Below, piece after piece: positions 25,369 through 37,500 of a stretch of 64,000 nt of DNA. A program made the translations under genes and the position numbers. Each line of letters begins with the position of its first letter. Position 1 is the stretch's first letter. Under the pieces are notes generated by a model that did not search any database, was not told the DNA's origin, and saw only the letters and a list, made by a program, of their open reading frames with translations. Source of the stretch: Lepisosteus oculatus (taxonomy: Eukaryota > Chordata > Actinopteri > Semionotiformes > Lepisosteidae); NCBI RefSeq assembly GCF_040954835.1, contig NC_090714.1, positions 4,142,501 through 4,206,500 of the forward strand. Direction: 5' to 3'.

Positions 25369-26935
25369 ATTCGTGGATGTCATCTCCGCCCGCTGGTGCT
25401 GCTGCTGTCTCCGCCGGCCGTCCGCGAAGGTGCCGCCAAGCCCAGGTCTGGTGGGAAGCGGCGCAGCTCGGGAGCCACAAGATCCTTCCCCGCTCCCGCG
25501 GGCCCGCCTACGGGGAGGGGCCTCCTTTTAAAAAAAAGCGCTTAATTCGGCTGGGAGAAACTGCGATTGGGTGTCCGAGGTGCCAATTATGACATCGACA
25601 AATCCTATTGGAGGGTTGCTGACTTGACATTTCCGTTACGCTGGGCCTCGCGCTGTGCGTGCCGTGGCCGAGGTCAACGTCACTCTTTTTTCAGCGTCGG
25701 GGTTGAACGGACTCGAAGTCTCATTGATCGCGATTACGTTGCGGGGGGGGGGGCTATAAATATAGCACATCGGAGTCTATAGAGCACAGTATAAAAGTCG
25801 ACAAAATGTAGGCATAGCAGATATTCCACAAGACACTTCCCCCTCAGCTCGCTAATAGCAAAAAGAAACAATACCTGAAATACTTTCAGTATGAATTTAG
25901 CTGATGATTGTATGCTAATCTACGACGTATGGATTAAATGTCTCACTCTTAACGTTATTTGTAGTTCCTTTCAAGAAACCTGTCGTTTTATTTTATTCCT
26001 CCCGAAGCTACCGATTTCCAGCAGACTTGTTTTTTCTCACAAAACTCCTGAGGTTTGGTCATGCGCAGTGCCAACCTGTCGTGAGCGTCGTTGCTAAGCT
26101 CGCTGGCACAACAACCAGAGCTATTGTCAACGTCCCAGGAAAAAGAACATGGCGAACTTTTAAATACCACAATTCTTTAATTACCCAACCATTGAGAACT
26201 TGCCAAACTACCTTCTACGAGCACACAAACGTGGAGTTGTTTAAAAAACAAACATCGAAATACGGCACATTTGTATGGTAAACAGGGCGGGGCCCCAGGT
26301 CGGCAGCGTCAACAATATAAATGAAGTCACGTGTGGGCGGGGCTGACGTGCGACGTTTTTCTGATTGGCTGGGAGACACGTTCTGCGCGCCAACCCTGTA
26401 GAGTGAGTGGCCTTTCCTGCTGCCAATCATGGCGTGCGTCCGGCTGCGTGCACCGCTCGGCCAATCACGCGGTTTGTTTTTGAGCCCTTAGTGGGCGTGC
26501 TGGCGGCAAGCGGGTCCGTGGCCGACAGTCGCGGAAATTGGTGCAGCTCAGTGGATGACAGGATGCGCGTTTGAAAGTTTTCGTGAGGGAATACGGGCTG
26601 GAAGGCGATGGGGAAGAAAATAACGACAAACCTCTTCCCCTCGCTTTAGTTAGCACGTATCTTGCAGGGTTTTCGCGGGGTACGAAGCGGGTGCTTCTTG
26701 GGTCTAAACAGTGACACTCGTGGGGGGAAAACGTGGCTTGCGTGATACCAGAAATAGCGCGAGTGTTTTGGAAGACAACGTGTAATTGCCCTCCTGGAAC
26801 AATACGATGAGATCTGAGAAGATTGATAGCTTCTCGGAAGCCTATGGTTAGCTGATGGACAACAAGCTTTTAAGGGCGTCCCGGGAGTGAAACGCCCGGA
26901 GCCGAGCCGACCAGCGCCCGGCGCCATCGTCAAGC
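25369..26935. promoter_or_regulatory. divergent jpt2/cramp1 promoter region with six CCAAT boxes
   Basis: The region between the jpt2 start (minus) and the putative cramp1 leader (plus) carries CCAAT/ATTGG cores at 25566-25570, 25583-25587, 25607-25611, 26364-26368, 26423-26427 and 26461-26465, on both strands. CpG density is high. A GT donor, AAGC|GTGAGT, at 26935/26936 would close an untranslated cramp1 exon. The bidirectional role is inferred from gene arrangement and motifs. Confidence 0.55.
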
Positions 26936-28582
26936 GTGAGTGTCCCTGTGATGCGATTTTGCAGTCCCCGCAGTGGACGAAGACCTCGGGCTCTCGCTGT
27001 CCCCGGTGTTCAGATCGTAAGCGGAATGTGAGGGGAGCCCGCAGCCCCCCTCATCCCCCTGGAAGAAAAATAAAACCTGGAAAGCGTCAGACCGACACTG
27101 GACATCTGCAGCAGCCGAGCGATGGAGGCAGAGCTGCGGAGGTCAGTCCGGCGCCGACTGTGTCTGATGCATCTAGAGAGGGAGTGATCGGGTTCGAGCA
27201 AGAAAGCAATGTCAGTAAGAGAGACCAGTAAGGCAGACATGGGTGTGTTTTCATTTTTTGGGGGGTGGCTCTTGAAAGCGGAAAGTAGGATTCGCAGTCT
27301 TGTGACAGGTCAGTCGTTTTGCAGGGGAATTCGGGAGGTGAACTCGCCAGATGAGGGGTCACCCGTGAGGCTCTCTGGCAAAGTCTGTATTGGATGTCAC
27401 GGGAATGCATTTGATCCTGGTGTTGGATTCTGCGTCTGAAATGCAACAGCAGGCATTCGCTTGCATTTCGCCGTGAAGGAAAATTAAAACCTGGTATCAT
27501 AGAAGCGAAGGTGATTTCTCAAGTGACAAAATCACTGTTTATCTGGCGGGGGCCGGAGCCGGCGCTGTGAGGAAGCGTTTTGGAAATTTCGGAGGTGGTT
27601 GGTTACAGCAAAAACCTATTTTAATAGCCCATTCATGCGTTCGAGAAACGTTACATCTCGGGGTTTCAATACGTAAAGTTCGGACCCAACGGAGAAACAA
27701 CTTTGTTTTGGGGGACATGTCAGCGAGCGATGACGTAGCACCAAGCAAAGTTCATGGCAGCTCGGGGTTGCCGTGGGTCGCTTTCGTTTCTGTGCAAAAA
27801 AAAAAAGAGGCGGCGGCGGCGGGGGGGGGGAGAAAGTAGGCGAAATTGACGAGCCGCATCCCCTTCTGCCCGGGACATGTTGGCGGGGGTCAGTCCGAGA
27901 TTTCCCCGCGGGTCCGAGGGGTTTTGCGAGCCCGGGGTCTCCGGCGAGAGGGAAGTGAGCTCGTTAAGGGAATGAGCTGCGGGCTGGAGGAGCGCCGGCG
28001 AGCTCCAGCCCCAGAGAGAGCAGGCGAGAGAGAGGCAGGCAGTCGCAGGCGAAGCCCTCCTCTGGCGTTGGAATATGCACAAAATAAACAGCTACTTTCC
28101 TCCAAAAACCTCGGCCCCATGGTGAGGAGAAAGAAGACGGCGCCCGCTTCCGAAGAACACCAAAATGGGTATCTCGCCTTTCGAAATAAACACTTTGCTT
28201 TGAGGTCGATGCCTGCGAAATTGTTCTCGCTTGCCGAGAGAGATTAATGTCGCTCCGGTTTTCGCAGGGCGCTAAACTGAAGGCGTCTGCGTTTCCATTG
28301 ATAACTGGCGAAATAAAAGTGGACGGGGCTCGGAAGTGAGCGAAAACTAAAATAAAGACGCCGAGGACCACCTTTGGGGGGGGGTTTCGGGCCGTCGGGT
28401 GGGAGCACCAAATGTTCGGGGAAAGATTTGTCAGGTTGTTTTGTCAGGACGGTGAAAGGGGATTTGAAACAACGGCGGCCATGTTGAGAGAGAAAAAAAG
28501 ATTATCGCCCCTTTTTTAAGTTGATTAAAACGGGGTGCTTTTCGAACATTGTGAACCGTTGGCTCTGGTGTTGTTTTGACAG
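26936..28582 (+). other. cramp1: cramp1 5' intron or alternative leader region
   Basis: CpG-rich DNA upstream of the first cramp1 coding exon. It contains other possible donors, for example one after CCCATG at 28121. None of the ATGs I tried splices in frame to the coding exon at 28584. Confidence 0.4.
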
Positions 28583-28583
28583 C

Positions 28584-31500
28584 GTGACAGCGAAGCCGGC
28601 GGAGGGCAGCGGGGACGATGGGGTGAGGAGATGGGGCAGAAAGCTTGACCGTTGCGAGGCAGAGGAGAGCGAAGTGAGCAGCGCGGAGAGAGACGGAGGA
28701 GAGCTTCTCACACCAGCAGCTGCCGGCCCGTCCACTTCGGCACCGGTACCGTCCTCATCCCCGTCTGCCCTGCCGGCCCCGGGTTCGACCCCGCTGCACC
28801 AGCCCACGTCCTCCCCGAACCTGCCCAGCCAAGACCAGCATCATTTCCTCAGGTCCAGCGTCCGACCTCCCAGCAAGCGGCTGAGGAAGGATGCCGTTGC
28901 CTCGGCTGTTAATGGTCACAGCGGTGCCAAGGGGAAAGGTGAGACGGCCGGGTCGAGCGGGGTACCCCACGACACCTGGGGGGGACACTCACCTCATTGA
29001 CCCCACCCCCCCCAGCGCTCCCCCTTTTTTGTGTTTTTCTTTTTGAGTCTGGGCTGCGGCTTTCTGAGAGAAGCAGCTGACCCGGTGGTGCGCTGGCTTT
29101 TTTTTTTTGTTTCCTTCCCCGAGTTTAAATGGGGTTGTGGAGACCCCCCCCCCCCCCCAAAAAAAAAAATCAAAAAGAGATCCCACCCAAATCATTTTTA
29201 TCGCCTTCTGAAGTGACCGCACTCGCTGTGATGCATGCATGTGCAACACTGTAGCAGTGCTGTCGTGGCACGCAATACCTGGCGCAGTGTAGACGCGAGA
29301 GGCCAGGTTAAAATGAGAATTTAACACCCCTTGTTAAACTGGGCTCAGAGCTTTGTTACCCATTTATCCTGTGATATATATATATTCAAGCTCTGCACTT
29401 ATTTTACATTACCGCCGTTTCTTTTTGGTCTCGTAGTTGCCTTTAATTCAATAAATAAATTGAAAGCTTTCCCTGGCATTCAGGTAAACTTAGTCTAGAG
29501 GTGCTAAATTATTGGAACTTATCTGTTTATCCCATTTAGGCTTCAGATTTCTATTTGAATGAAATGCACGTATTTATGATTCCGCTCTCTGAATGACCTG
29601 CCTGTAGTGTCCCATTTAATATGTTTGCTTACGGTGACGGGCAGGGGAGAGATCAACACACTGGAGCTAAACGCTTTACCAGTGTTTTTTTAATGCGTGT
29701 ATTAAATAGCAGAAAAGAGTATAGAATGATGATGCACACAGGTGATGATAGTGGCTGCTGGCGACACAATAGAGGGTACCTGATCAGTGTTGGCTCAGCT
29801 TTAGCTGAGGAGCAGAGCTGTCCTTGTCATTTAGCTAAGGTCCTACTGGATCAAAGGTCCTACTGGACTCTGATGAAGCCGTGTGGTCTGGTAGCTTTGT
29901 AGCATGCACCTGAATAGGTTAGGACCCTCCTGTGTCCCTGCCATTTCATTTCACATATTTGTTTTGGACCTGGCTGTAGTTTTCCAGACAGGAACAATTC
30001 CATGAATTAACTGATTTCTTCCAAATGCCAGTCTGTAGCAGGGAAATCCGAAAATCCCACATAATCTTTCGGAAGCATGGTTGCACTCCATTGTGAAACT
30101 CTGTTTTTTTTATTGCTGTTGTCGTACTGCCAAACACAGCCATTCTGTATTTTTATAATAAAAATTAGACCAGCATACCCACCTGACACAACATTTTAAA
30201 ATATCAGTGTATTAGTTTTTAAATTCAGTACATGAATAGATTTACATTTTTCACAACTGTGCAATGTCCAGCAGACTTTGAGAAAATATGAAATGATTCG
30301 TAAAACTATATCAAAAGTAGTGCATTATCTTTGTATATGAATACATTCAACTTAGCTTATCCACAAATCATACAGCAGCTAGCTGTTTGTGGAAATAATA
30401 GGATTTTTGTTCATTTCAGAATTTAAGAAAGCCTCTCCGTAATTAGCATGGTTTGTAAGCTTTGTGTCCCATCTAGGGTGTTCGGTTCCTAGTGTTTTAC
30501 TGATCTGAGGACCCCATCCAGACGTTTTTTGAAAGAAACAATGATATTGACTTTGGGAAACATTGCTGGCTAGCTTGTTACAGACACCCACATCACTTTT
30601 CAGTGTGAAATGCCACCTGTTGACCATTGTTTTATACATTTTTGAACTGTATTATAGTATTTATGAAAATGTTTCAAGCATTTTGGGCAGCATTATTCTT
30701 AATTTATTACAAGCTATCACGAGCAGATGATAGGAAATGAGAAAGTGAAATTGAGCTGTTTTGCCAGGACTTTGCACAACTTAGCAGAACAACCAAATCT
30801 AATCCAAGTGCGTTTTGTAGTGTCACATGTTAAATTTAACCAGTCCTCCTCAAGTGACTATCTTGAAGGAATTTTTTTAAAAAAATTGTCCTGATGCTTC
30901 CTTTCTGAGTCTTTTTTTTCCCCCTCATGTGATAGATAATCGAAGTATGCATGGACCTGCAAATACGACTTACAAGAAGTTTCCTATTGAACCAGTGTAA
31001 CGTGGGCAAAGTGTGGAGCTGCTTTTCAGCATGCTAACAGTTCTTTCCTCACGCGTTTTCTTCCTGGTTCTCATTTGCTGTAGTTCTGTAACTAGAGCTG
31101 ACTGATGCGTTGCGATACGGTAATGTGCCTTTCGAGTTGTTAAATATTATAAATAATTCTCATCTCGCATCCCGGAGGGCCATTCCTCAGATTGTCCAGC
31201 ATGCTTAGAATGGAAACTACATTCCATCGAAGGATACCATTGCCCCAGCTTCAGCCCGCCCTGGAGAGCCTTGCGCGAAAGGCAGGCGTCTTAAGTTACG
31301 GAAACAACCTTGGCTTCTCCCATTGATCACAAAGGGGTGTTTGCGTGCGTTGCAGGGGCAGAGAACGGGGCCCTGGTACCGGTGGGGTGCGGCCCTTCAG
31401 GGTCTCCTGTCGGGTCGGGCGGTGCCACCTCGAAATCAGCCCCCCGGAGCCTGGGGCCCAACGACAAGGAAGAGGGGAGCCAGAAAAAGGCGCGCCGGCA

Positions 31501-34500
31501 GTGGGAGTCCTGGAGCGCCGAAGACAAGAACTCCTTCTTCGAGGGGCTCTACGAGGTACTGTCTTGCTTTGGAAAGATTAGAACTAGGTTCGGCGTTTTC
31601 TCCTTTTCGTATCTTTTCTCAAAGTAGGAGCCCTTATAAGTCGGACAGGCCACAAGCTGGTCACATATCGCTCCTCAGATCCATGGGTTTAAATGTGTTG
31701 TTTTTTTGGGGTCAAGAATACGATTGTTAAGCCTCGAGTTTTGAGTGGGTCAAAGATTGCGTGCCTCTGCCCCCCTCCCACAGCACGGCAAGGATTTCGA
31801 AGCCATTCAGAACAACATTGCACTGAAGTACAAGAAGAAAGGGAAGCCGGCCAGCATGGTGAAGAACAAAGAGCAGGTCCGCCACTTCTACTACCGCACC
31901 TGGCACAAGATCTCCAAGTACATCGATTTCAATAACGGTAAGGGCTCCCTCTGTTTTTCCCCTTGCGCGTGGAGCTGTGTCCTGGGCTTCTGCCGGGGAA
32001 GACCTACTTGCCGCCGAGACTCCCCGGCCCGTCCGTTCTGTGCTCCGGGCTCACGGTGGTCCTTTCCCGCCCTGGTTTCAGTTTACTCCCGGGGGCTGAT
32101 GAAGTCGTCCCAGGAGCTTTACGGCTTGATCTGCTACGCAGAGCTGAGGAAGAAGGTTGGAGGCTGTGAGTATGATTGCCCCCGTGTCTCCATTTGAAAT
32201 CTGGGCGGTTAACCGTGATGACGATACCACGTCTGCACACGCACAGAGTGGGCGGCTCCTTCTGGCGTGAAGGATTTAAGGTCCAGAAGCGAATGCGATA
32301 TTCAGCAAGTGTTGTGGAGGTGATTGTGGGGAAGTCTAAGGCCTCTTGAGAACGCGAGGCTCTGTGGTGTAACTGCACGTGTTGTGAAGGTGATGTGAAG
32401 CCACTGTTCAACACAGAAGCGCGATGATTGCAGGGATGACATGCAGCTTTCTTGTTTGCTCTTTTCAGGTATGGATGATAAGAATGCTGCCAAACTGAAT
32501 GAGCTCATTCAGCATGGGTAAGTTCCAGGCAAGAATCAAGTAGCGATCTGTATTCGAGGTCATTGAGAGTGAACTACATGTATATGTGTACTGAAGCTAT
32601 AATTGATGCTTGATTTCGGGTGAGCCACTTAAGATTTAGGTATTGAGATCAACACTTACGTTCTTTTCTTCTTGACAGGGCAACCACAGTACGCTACAAA
32701 GGCAGGAATTTACGGATTAAAGCGCCCATGTGCCGTGCGTTAAAAAAGCTGTGCGATCCCGATGGTACGTACCGAGGCGGGAGAAAACTGGGAGATGGCC
32801 TATTTTATTTCTCACGGACCTGCACAGAGATTTGTTTCCCCTGTCTCTGATCACTGTAGTGTGAGTCACAGTGTGAAGGTGCCTGCGTGCCTCATCACTA
32901 TGCAGGCCTGCCTTGTTGGTTTTCAGTGGCAGACAATTATTTGACCCCTGTAATGGCAAAAGTTGAAAATGATGCATGCATTTTGGGTCAGAGAAAGGGG
33001 TCTTTGGGTACAGATCCTGTGTTCCATTATACAGGGGTCTCTCCTTTCGTTGTATGTTTTCTGAAATTATGTAAAACGATGTTTGTTGGTGGTTATTTAA
33101 AATGCTCATTCATTCCTTAGATAGCACAGCTGCTGGAGACGTGGCTCTGCAGCTCATATTGATATGCAGTGTGTAAAATGCACGTTTGGTATCAGAATCA
33201 ATGTTTAAGCAGGCATCTTATCTTTGCATCTTTAACCCAGAGTAGTCCTCAAAGCCCAGTGAGGTGGGCCCTGGAGGGGATGGGCTTTCTTAACTGGATA
33301 ATTTTAGATCACGTTAGTGCTGCCGCAGGGGAAATTTGAGTCCGAGAGTTGCTCCTGTGTTTTTTTTTTTCAGTTTATTTCATGTCCACATCTCATGTTC
33401 TGTTTGGAGCCATATAAGTGTCCAGCTACAGTCCAGGTGGATCCATTCACATCTTATTAATATGTTAGTTTGTGTGTGAAGGGTTTCTAGCTGAAATATA
33501 CAGAATTTGCATTGATTTCACTATTACAGTGAAGAGTATTTATTCAGAATCTCCATTATAGTATTACAATCCTGCACTGTTCTTGGATTTGACGGCTACC
33601 CAAAGTATGTAATTAAACCATCAGAGTTCGACTTGCATGTTTTTCAAGGGAATACAAGCCGGTGTTTGCTCAGCTTCACTTCCTTTGAAAAGTCTGGGTT
33701 ATAATGCTTTTCAAGCTGCTGTTTCCATCTTCTGCTGCTGCCGACGGCTTGGCCTGCCCCCGAGTCTTGACAGAAAATACCCGCCAGAGGCCTAACGAGG
33801 TGACTCATGGACTGACTCTTCCGACACTAGAGAATGAGAAGCTGGTGGGGTTCTGCCACTGGAGACAATCCCAGCTGTGCTTCTGTAAGAATGCTGTAAA
33901 GAGATCCCAGCGCTGGCCACCTCTCATAAGACCATAAGAAAGATGGCAAATGAGGAAGCCATTGGCCCATCTAGCTCGTGTGCTGTCTAGTAGCTCTCTA
34001 ACACGAGGGTCTCCTACAGCCATTTCTTGAAAGAGCCAGTGCCATGGGCTTCACTGGTGTGGCTGAGTATATTGTTCCAGACCCACGCAACCTTCTAGTA
34101 AGACTTTCCTCCTGTTTTCAGTTTGAGCCTCTCTTCCCATAGTTTCTGTTCGCGGCATCCAGCGAAGGCACCCGGCCCTTTTCTGCAAGGTGATTCTGTC
34201 AGCCCTTCCTTTCCCATGTCACAGTGGGGCATGACCCAGGCCTGAACCTGCGCTCGTAGCTGGACTCATAGTGCTCAACCTATTTGAGCCAGGGCTGCAA
34301 TTATGAAATCTCACCACGTTGTAGCATGGTGAAGGCCAAGTAACGCTCAGTAGAATTAATGGCAAAAGGTTTGGCAAAGCATACTAAACATGGCCAGATG
34401 GTCATCTGAAACTTTGAGGGATGTATGGCAAAATAATTGGATGCCACAAGCATGATGGAACTATAGGTTACCTGCAAAATGTTGTGTATGTTGTGGGGTG

Positions 34501-37500
34501 TTAATTATAGTTTTTTTTCTTCTGTTGTATCCTGTGTTGTATCGCAGTGCTTTAACTCAGCACTTACAGGGGAAAAAAATGCTTCTCTGAATAGGTTGCC
34601 ATGGAGACGCCATGATGCATCCGAGTATGTTCTCAATCTGAGATCATCTGAATGAAGGAAGGGAGCCGCTCCACATAACGTTGCCTTCGCTCTCTCTCTC
34701 TCCCTCCCTGCGTTCAGGGGTCAGCGACGAGGAGGACCAGAAGCCCGTCCGGCTGCCCCTGAAGGTGCCTGTTGAGCTACAGCCTCGCAGCAATCACTCC
34801 TGGGCCCGGGTTCAGAGCCTGGCACACAACCCACGGCTGAGGTGAGGCCCGACTTGAGTTAGGGGCTAGCCGCGGTCGACGTCTCGAAATAGGGGCCTGA
34901 TTAGACAGAACCTTCAGACACCAGAAGATATTTCCCCAGCATCTTGGGTGAGAAAAGGTGGGTCATACGGTGTCTTGAGTCTGGCTTTACTCATTCAGGC
35001 TTGTAGTGCTATTTATCTAAGGGCACGGGGCGAATGTGGAAATAAGTTCAAGACGCATTGAGAAAGGGGGGGATTCACCAGACAGGTGGGGAACCTGGCA
35101 TCAGAGGGTATGAGTAAGCTGAGGGAGCAGCTGGAGATGACCCCTTGCCGTTCTGGCTACGTGACGCCAAGCCTGCTGTTATCGCGGTCAGCCGATGGGC
35201 GTCATTGTGTCGGCAACCGAACAGAAGAGGGGTTTAACATTTTCTTGTGTGTTTGTTTCACTGGTCGCTGGACGTGATGGTTCTAGAAAGGCAAGCGAGG
35301 TTTGCGGACGTTAGCCTTGAAGAGTGCGTGCAGGCAGTGGCTTCTGTAGAAACGAAGGATGCTGTGTTCAGTGTCTTAATAATGAAAAGTTTAAACGTGC
35401 AAGATTCATTTTGTTTGTGCGGTATGACCCTGGCAAGACATGTTCGTCGGGAATTGCGTTGAAATACTGAAAATACTGAGTTGAACGTAGTTTAAATAGT
35501 TGTCTGTGGACCAGTGCCAGGCTGTTGGAAGAATTGCAGGTTCTTCATGGCATGGTGGAAGAGGGATGATGGCACCACATGGCTGGTGTGCCTAGGCCTT
35601 TGCTGCAGTTCTCAAGCCCTGCCTTGTTTTCTCCCACAGGATGGTGGTGGAGCTCCACAGGAAGGTGTCCAGCCTGATCGAGTTTCTGAAACAGAAGTGG
35701 GCAGTGCAGGACCATCGGATTGTATCCTTCAACGTGGTGTCTGCTTTAACTTGATTGTCTGAAGGTACAGATGGGGGCACATTCTCACAGTGGATAAGAA
35801 CACTATAAGAAATGTCCTGTTCACTAGTTCGTAGGCCATTTGCACATTCTTTTATTTTACATCCAACCAGTCGCAGGAATTATTCCAAAAAGTAGATATA
35901 TTTCAAAGGTTCAGATTGAATCAGCCAGTCTAGGGTTCTCATATCAGTACAGGACGTGCACTGTTATAGCAGAGATCAGATGCCAAGGGTTTGCCTAACT
36001 GGCATTTGGCCTATGGAGGTTCAGGGTGTAAAAATGTGCATCCTCTGGTTTTTGTGGGGTGACGGTTTCTGTGTTATCGGAGCCAAATCAGTCCGTCTGA
36101 AATTACCAACGTTGCAGAAAGTGAACATCCACGCAGATCTAACACTATAGAACCCTCTGTTTACTGTTAGGCTTTCAGTTGTACATGATAATTATGCCCA
36201 AATGTTCTTAGTAGGCTTTGTTTCTTACTGGTAAATGACATTAATTGTCCTCCGTTATTTGGCTGGTAGCTGTTCTAAAAACTCGGTGTTCTCTGACAGC
36301 ACCATTACTTTGGCATAGGCTTTAAGATGGAAGTAGTCAAGCACCAGATCTGCTCATCCTTCTCTTTGGCCCTGCTATCCACTGAATTATGTATTGAAAT
36401 CCAGCAGGATCTGGTTTTGCCATCATTATTGTTTTCATTCAAAAATGCTGAAAACCTGCAGTGTCCTTTAAAGCTACTCAGAAGCAATCCGCTGTTTGTC
36501 TCACGCTCGGTTAACTTCAGAGGCCCGTTTAACCCTTAAGTGCTCGTGCCGTTTAGCGTAGCGAGCCGCGCCTGGCGCCTTTCACTCCTGCAGCGGTTAC
36601 CAGGCCTTGACCCGGCTGTCTCAGAGGAAGAGCCTGGAGGAGAGGCAGGCGCTGGATGGGGCCCCGCGGTCTCCCTCAAGCGAGGAGCGAGAGGAGCTGT
36701 TCCTGTACCCCTCGGAGAGCAGTACTCTGACCGCCCTGCCTGGGGTGGCCCGGGTCGTCCACTCAAAGGCCTTCTGCACTGTGCACTGGCTGGAGAGCGG
36801 CAAGTGCCGGCCCGGCAACAAGGAACTCCCCGCTGCCCAGATCCTGGGCATCCAGGGGGCCCCCAGGGGGCCGGGGCGTCAGGGGCGGACCGCGGGAGAG
36901 CCCCGCCGGGGGGAGAGCTCGGCCGCCGAGGGGGCGGATGACGTCCCACAAGCCGGGGCGGAAGAGAGGAGCCAGGAGCCCCCGAACCCGCCGTCGGGAC
37001 AGGAAGGGGAGGGGCCCGGAGAGGGCGAGCAGTCGGCCCGGGGGGAGGGGTCCGGCCCCGGGGAGGGGACAGGCAAAGAGGATGCACTTTCGCAAGAGCA
37101 GCTCGGGGATCACGGCGAGGTGGAGATGGACTCTGATGAGCCCCCTGTGTCGGAGCCTTTAGCCCCGCACGAGGGGCACGGCCGGGGCGCGGCGTTGCCG
37201 GGGAATGGCCTCTGCACCGGCGAGCGCCCGTCCGCGAGCACTGATCCCCCAGATCCCTCTGGGGACGGTATGTCGGCGGCGGCCACGGATCGCGGAGAGG
37301 AGAGGAACGTTGCGGCGGGGTCCCAGGAGCAAGGGGCTCCCGAGGGCCCCACCACCGCCGAGCCCCCGACCGAGGAGGTTTGCACTAAGGAGGACGAGCC
37401 CGCGGAGGAGGGCTGCCCCGAGCCCGGGGGGGGCGGCGCGAAGGAGGAGGCGGGGAGGCCGCCCCAGCAGATCCGGGAGGAGGGCTGGAGCGCCCGCGGC

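Noticed and set aside
28119-28124. ATG directly before a GTGAGG donor as the cramp1 start
   Set aside because: Joining it to the coding exon gives the wrong frame and an early stop.
36536-37113. Minus-strand frames of up to ~183 codons opposite cramp1's long exon
   Set aside because: High GC removes stop codons in several frames. Only the plus frame matches CRAMP1 at both ends.
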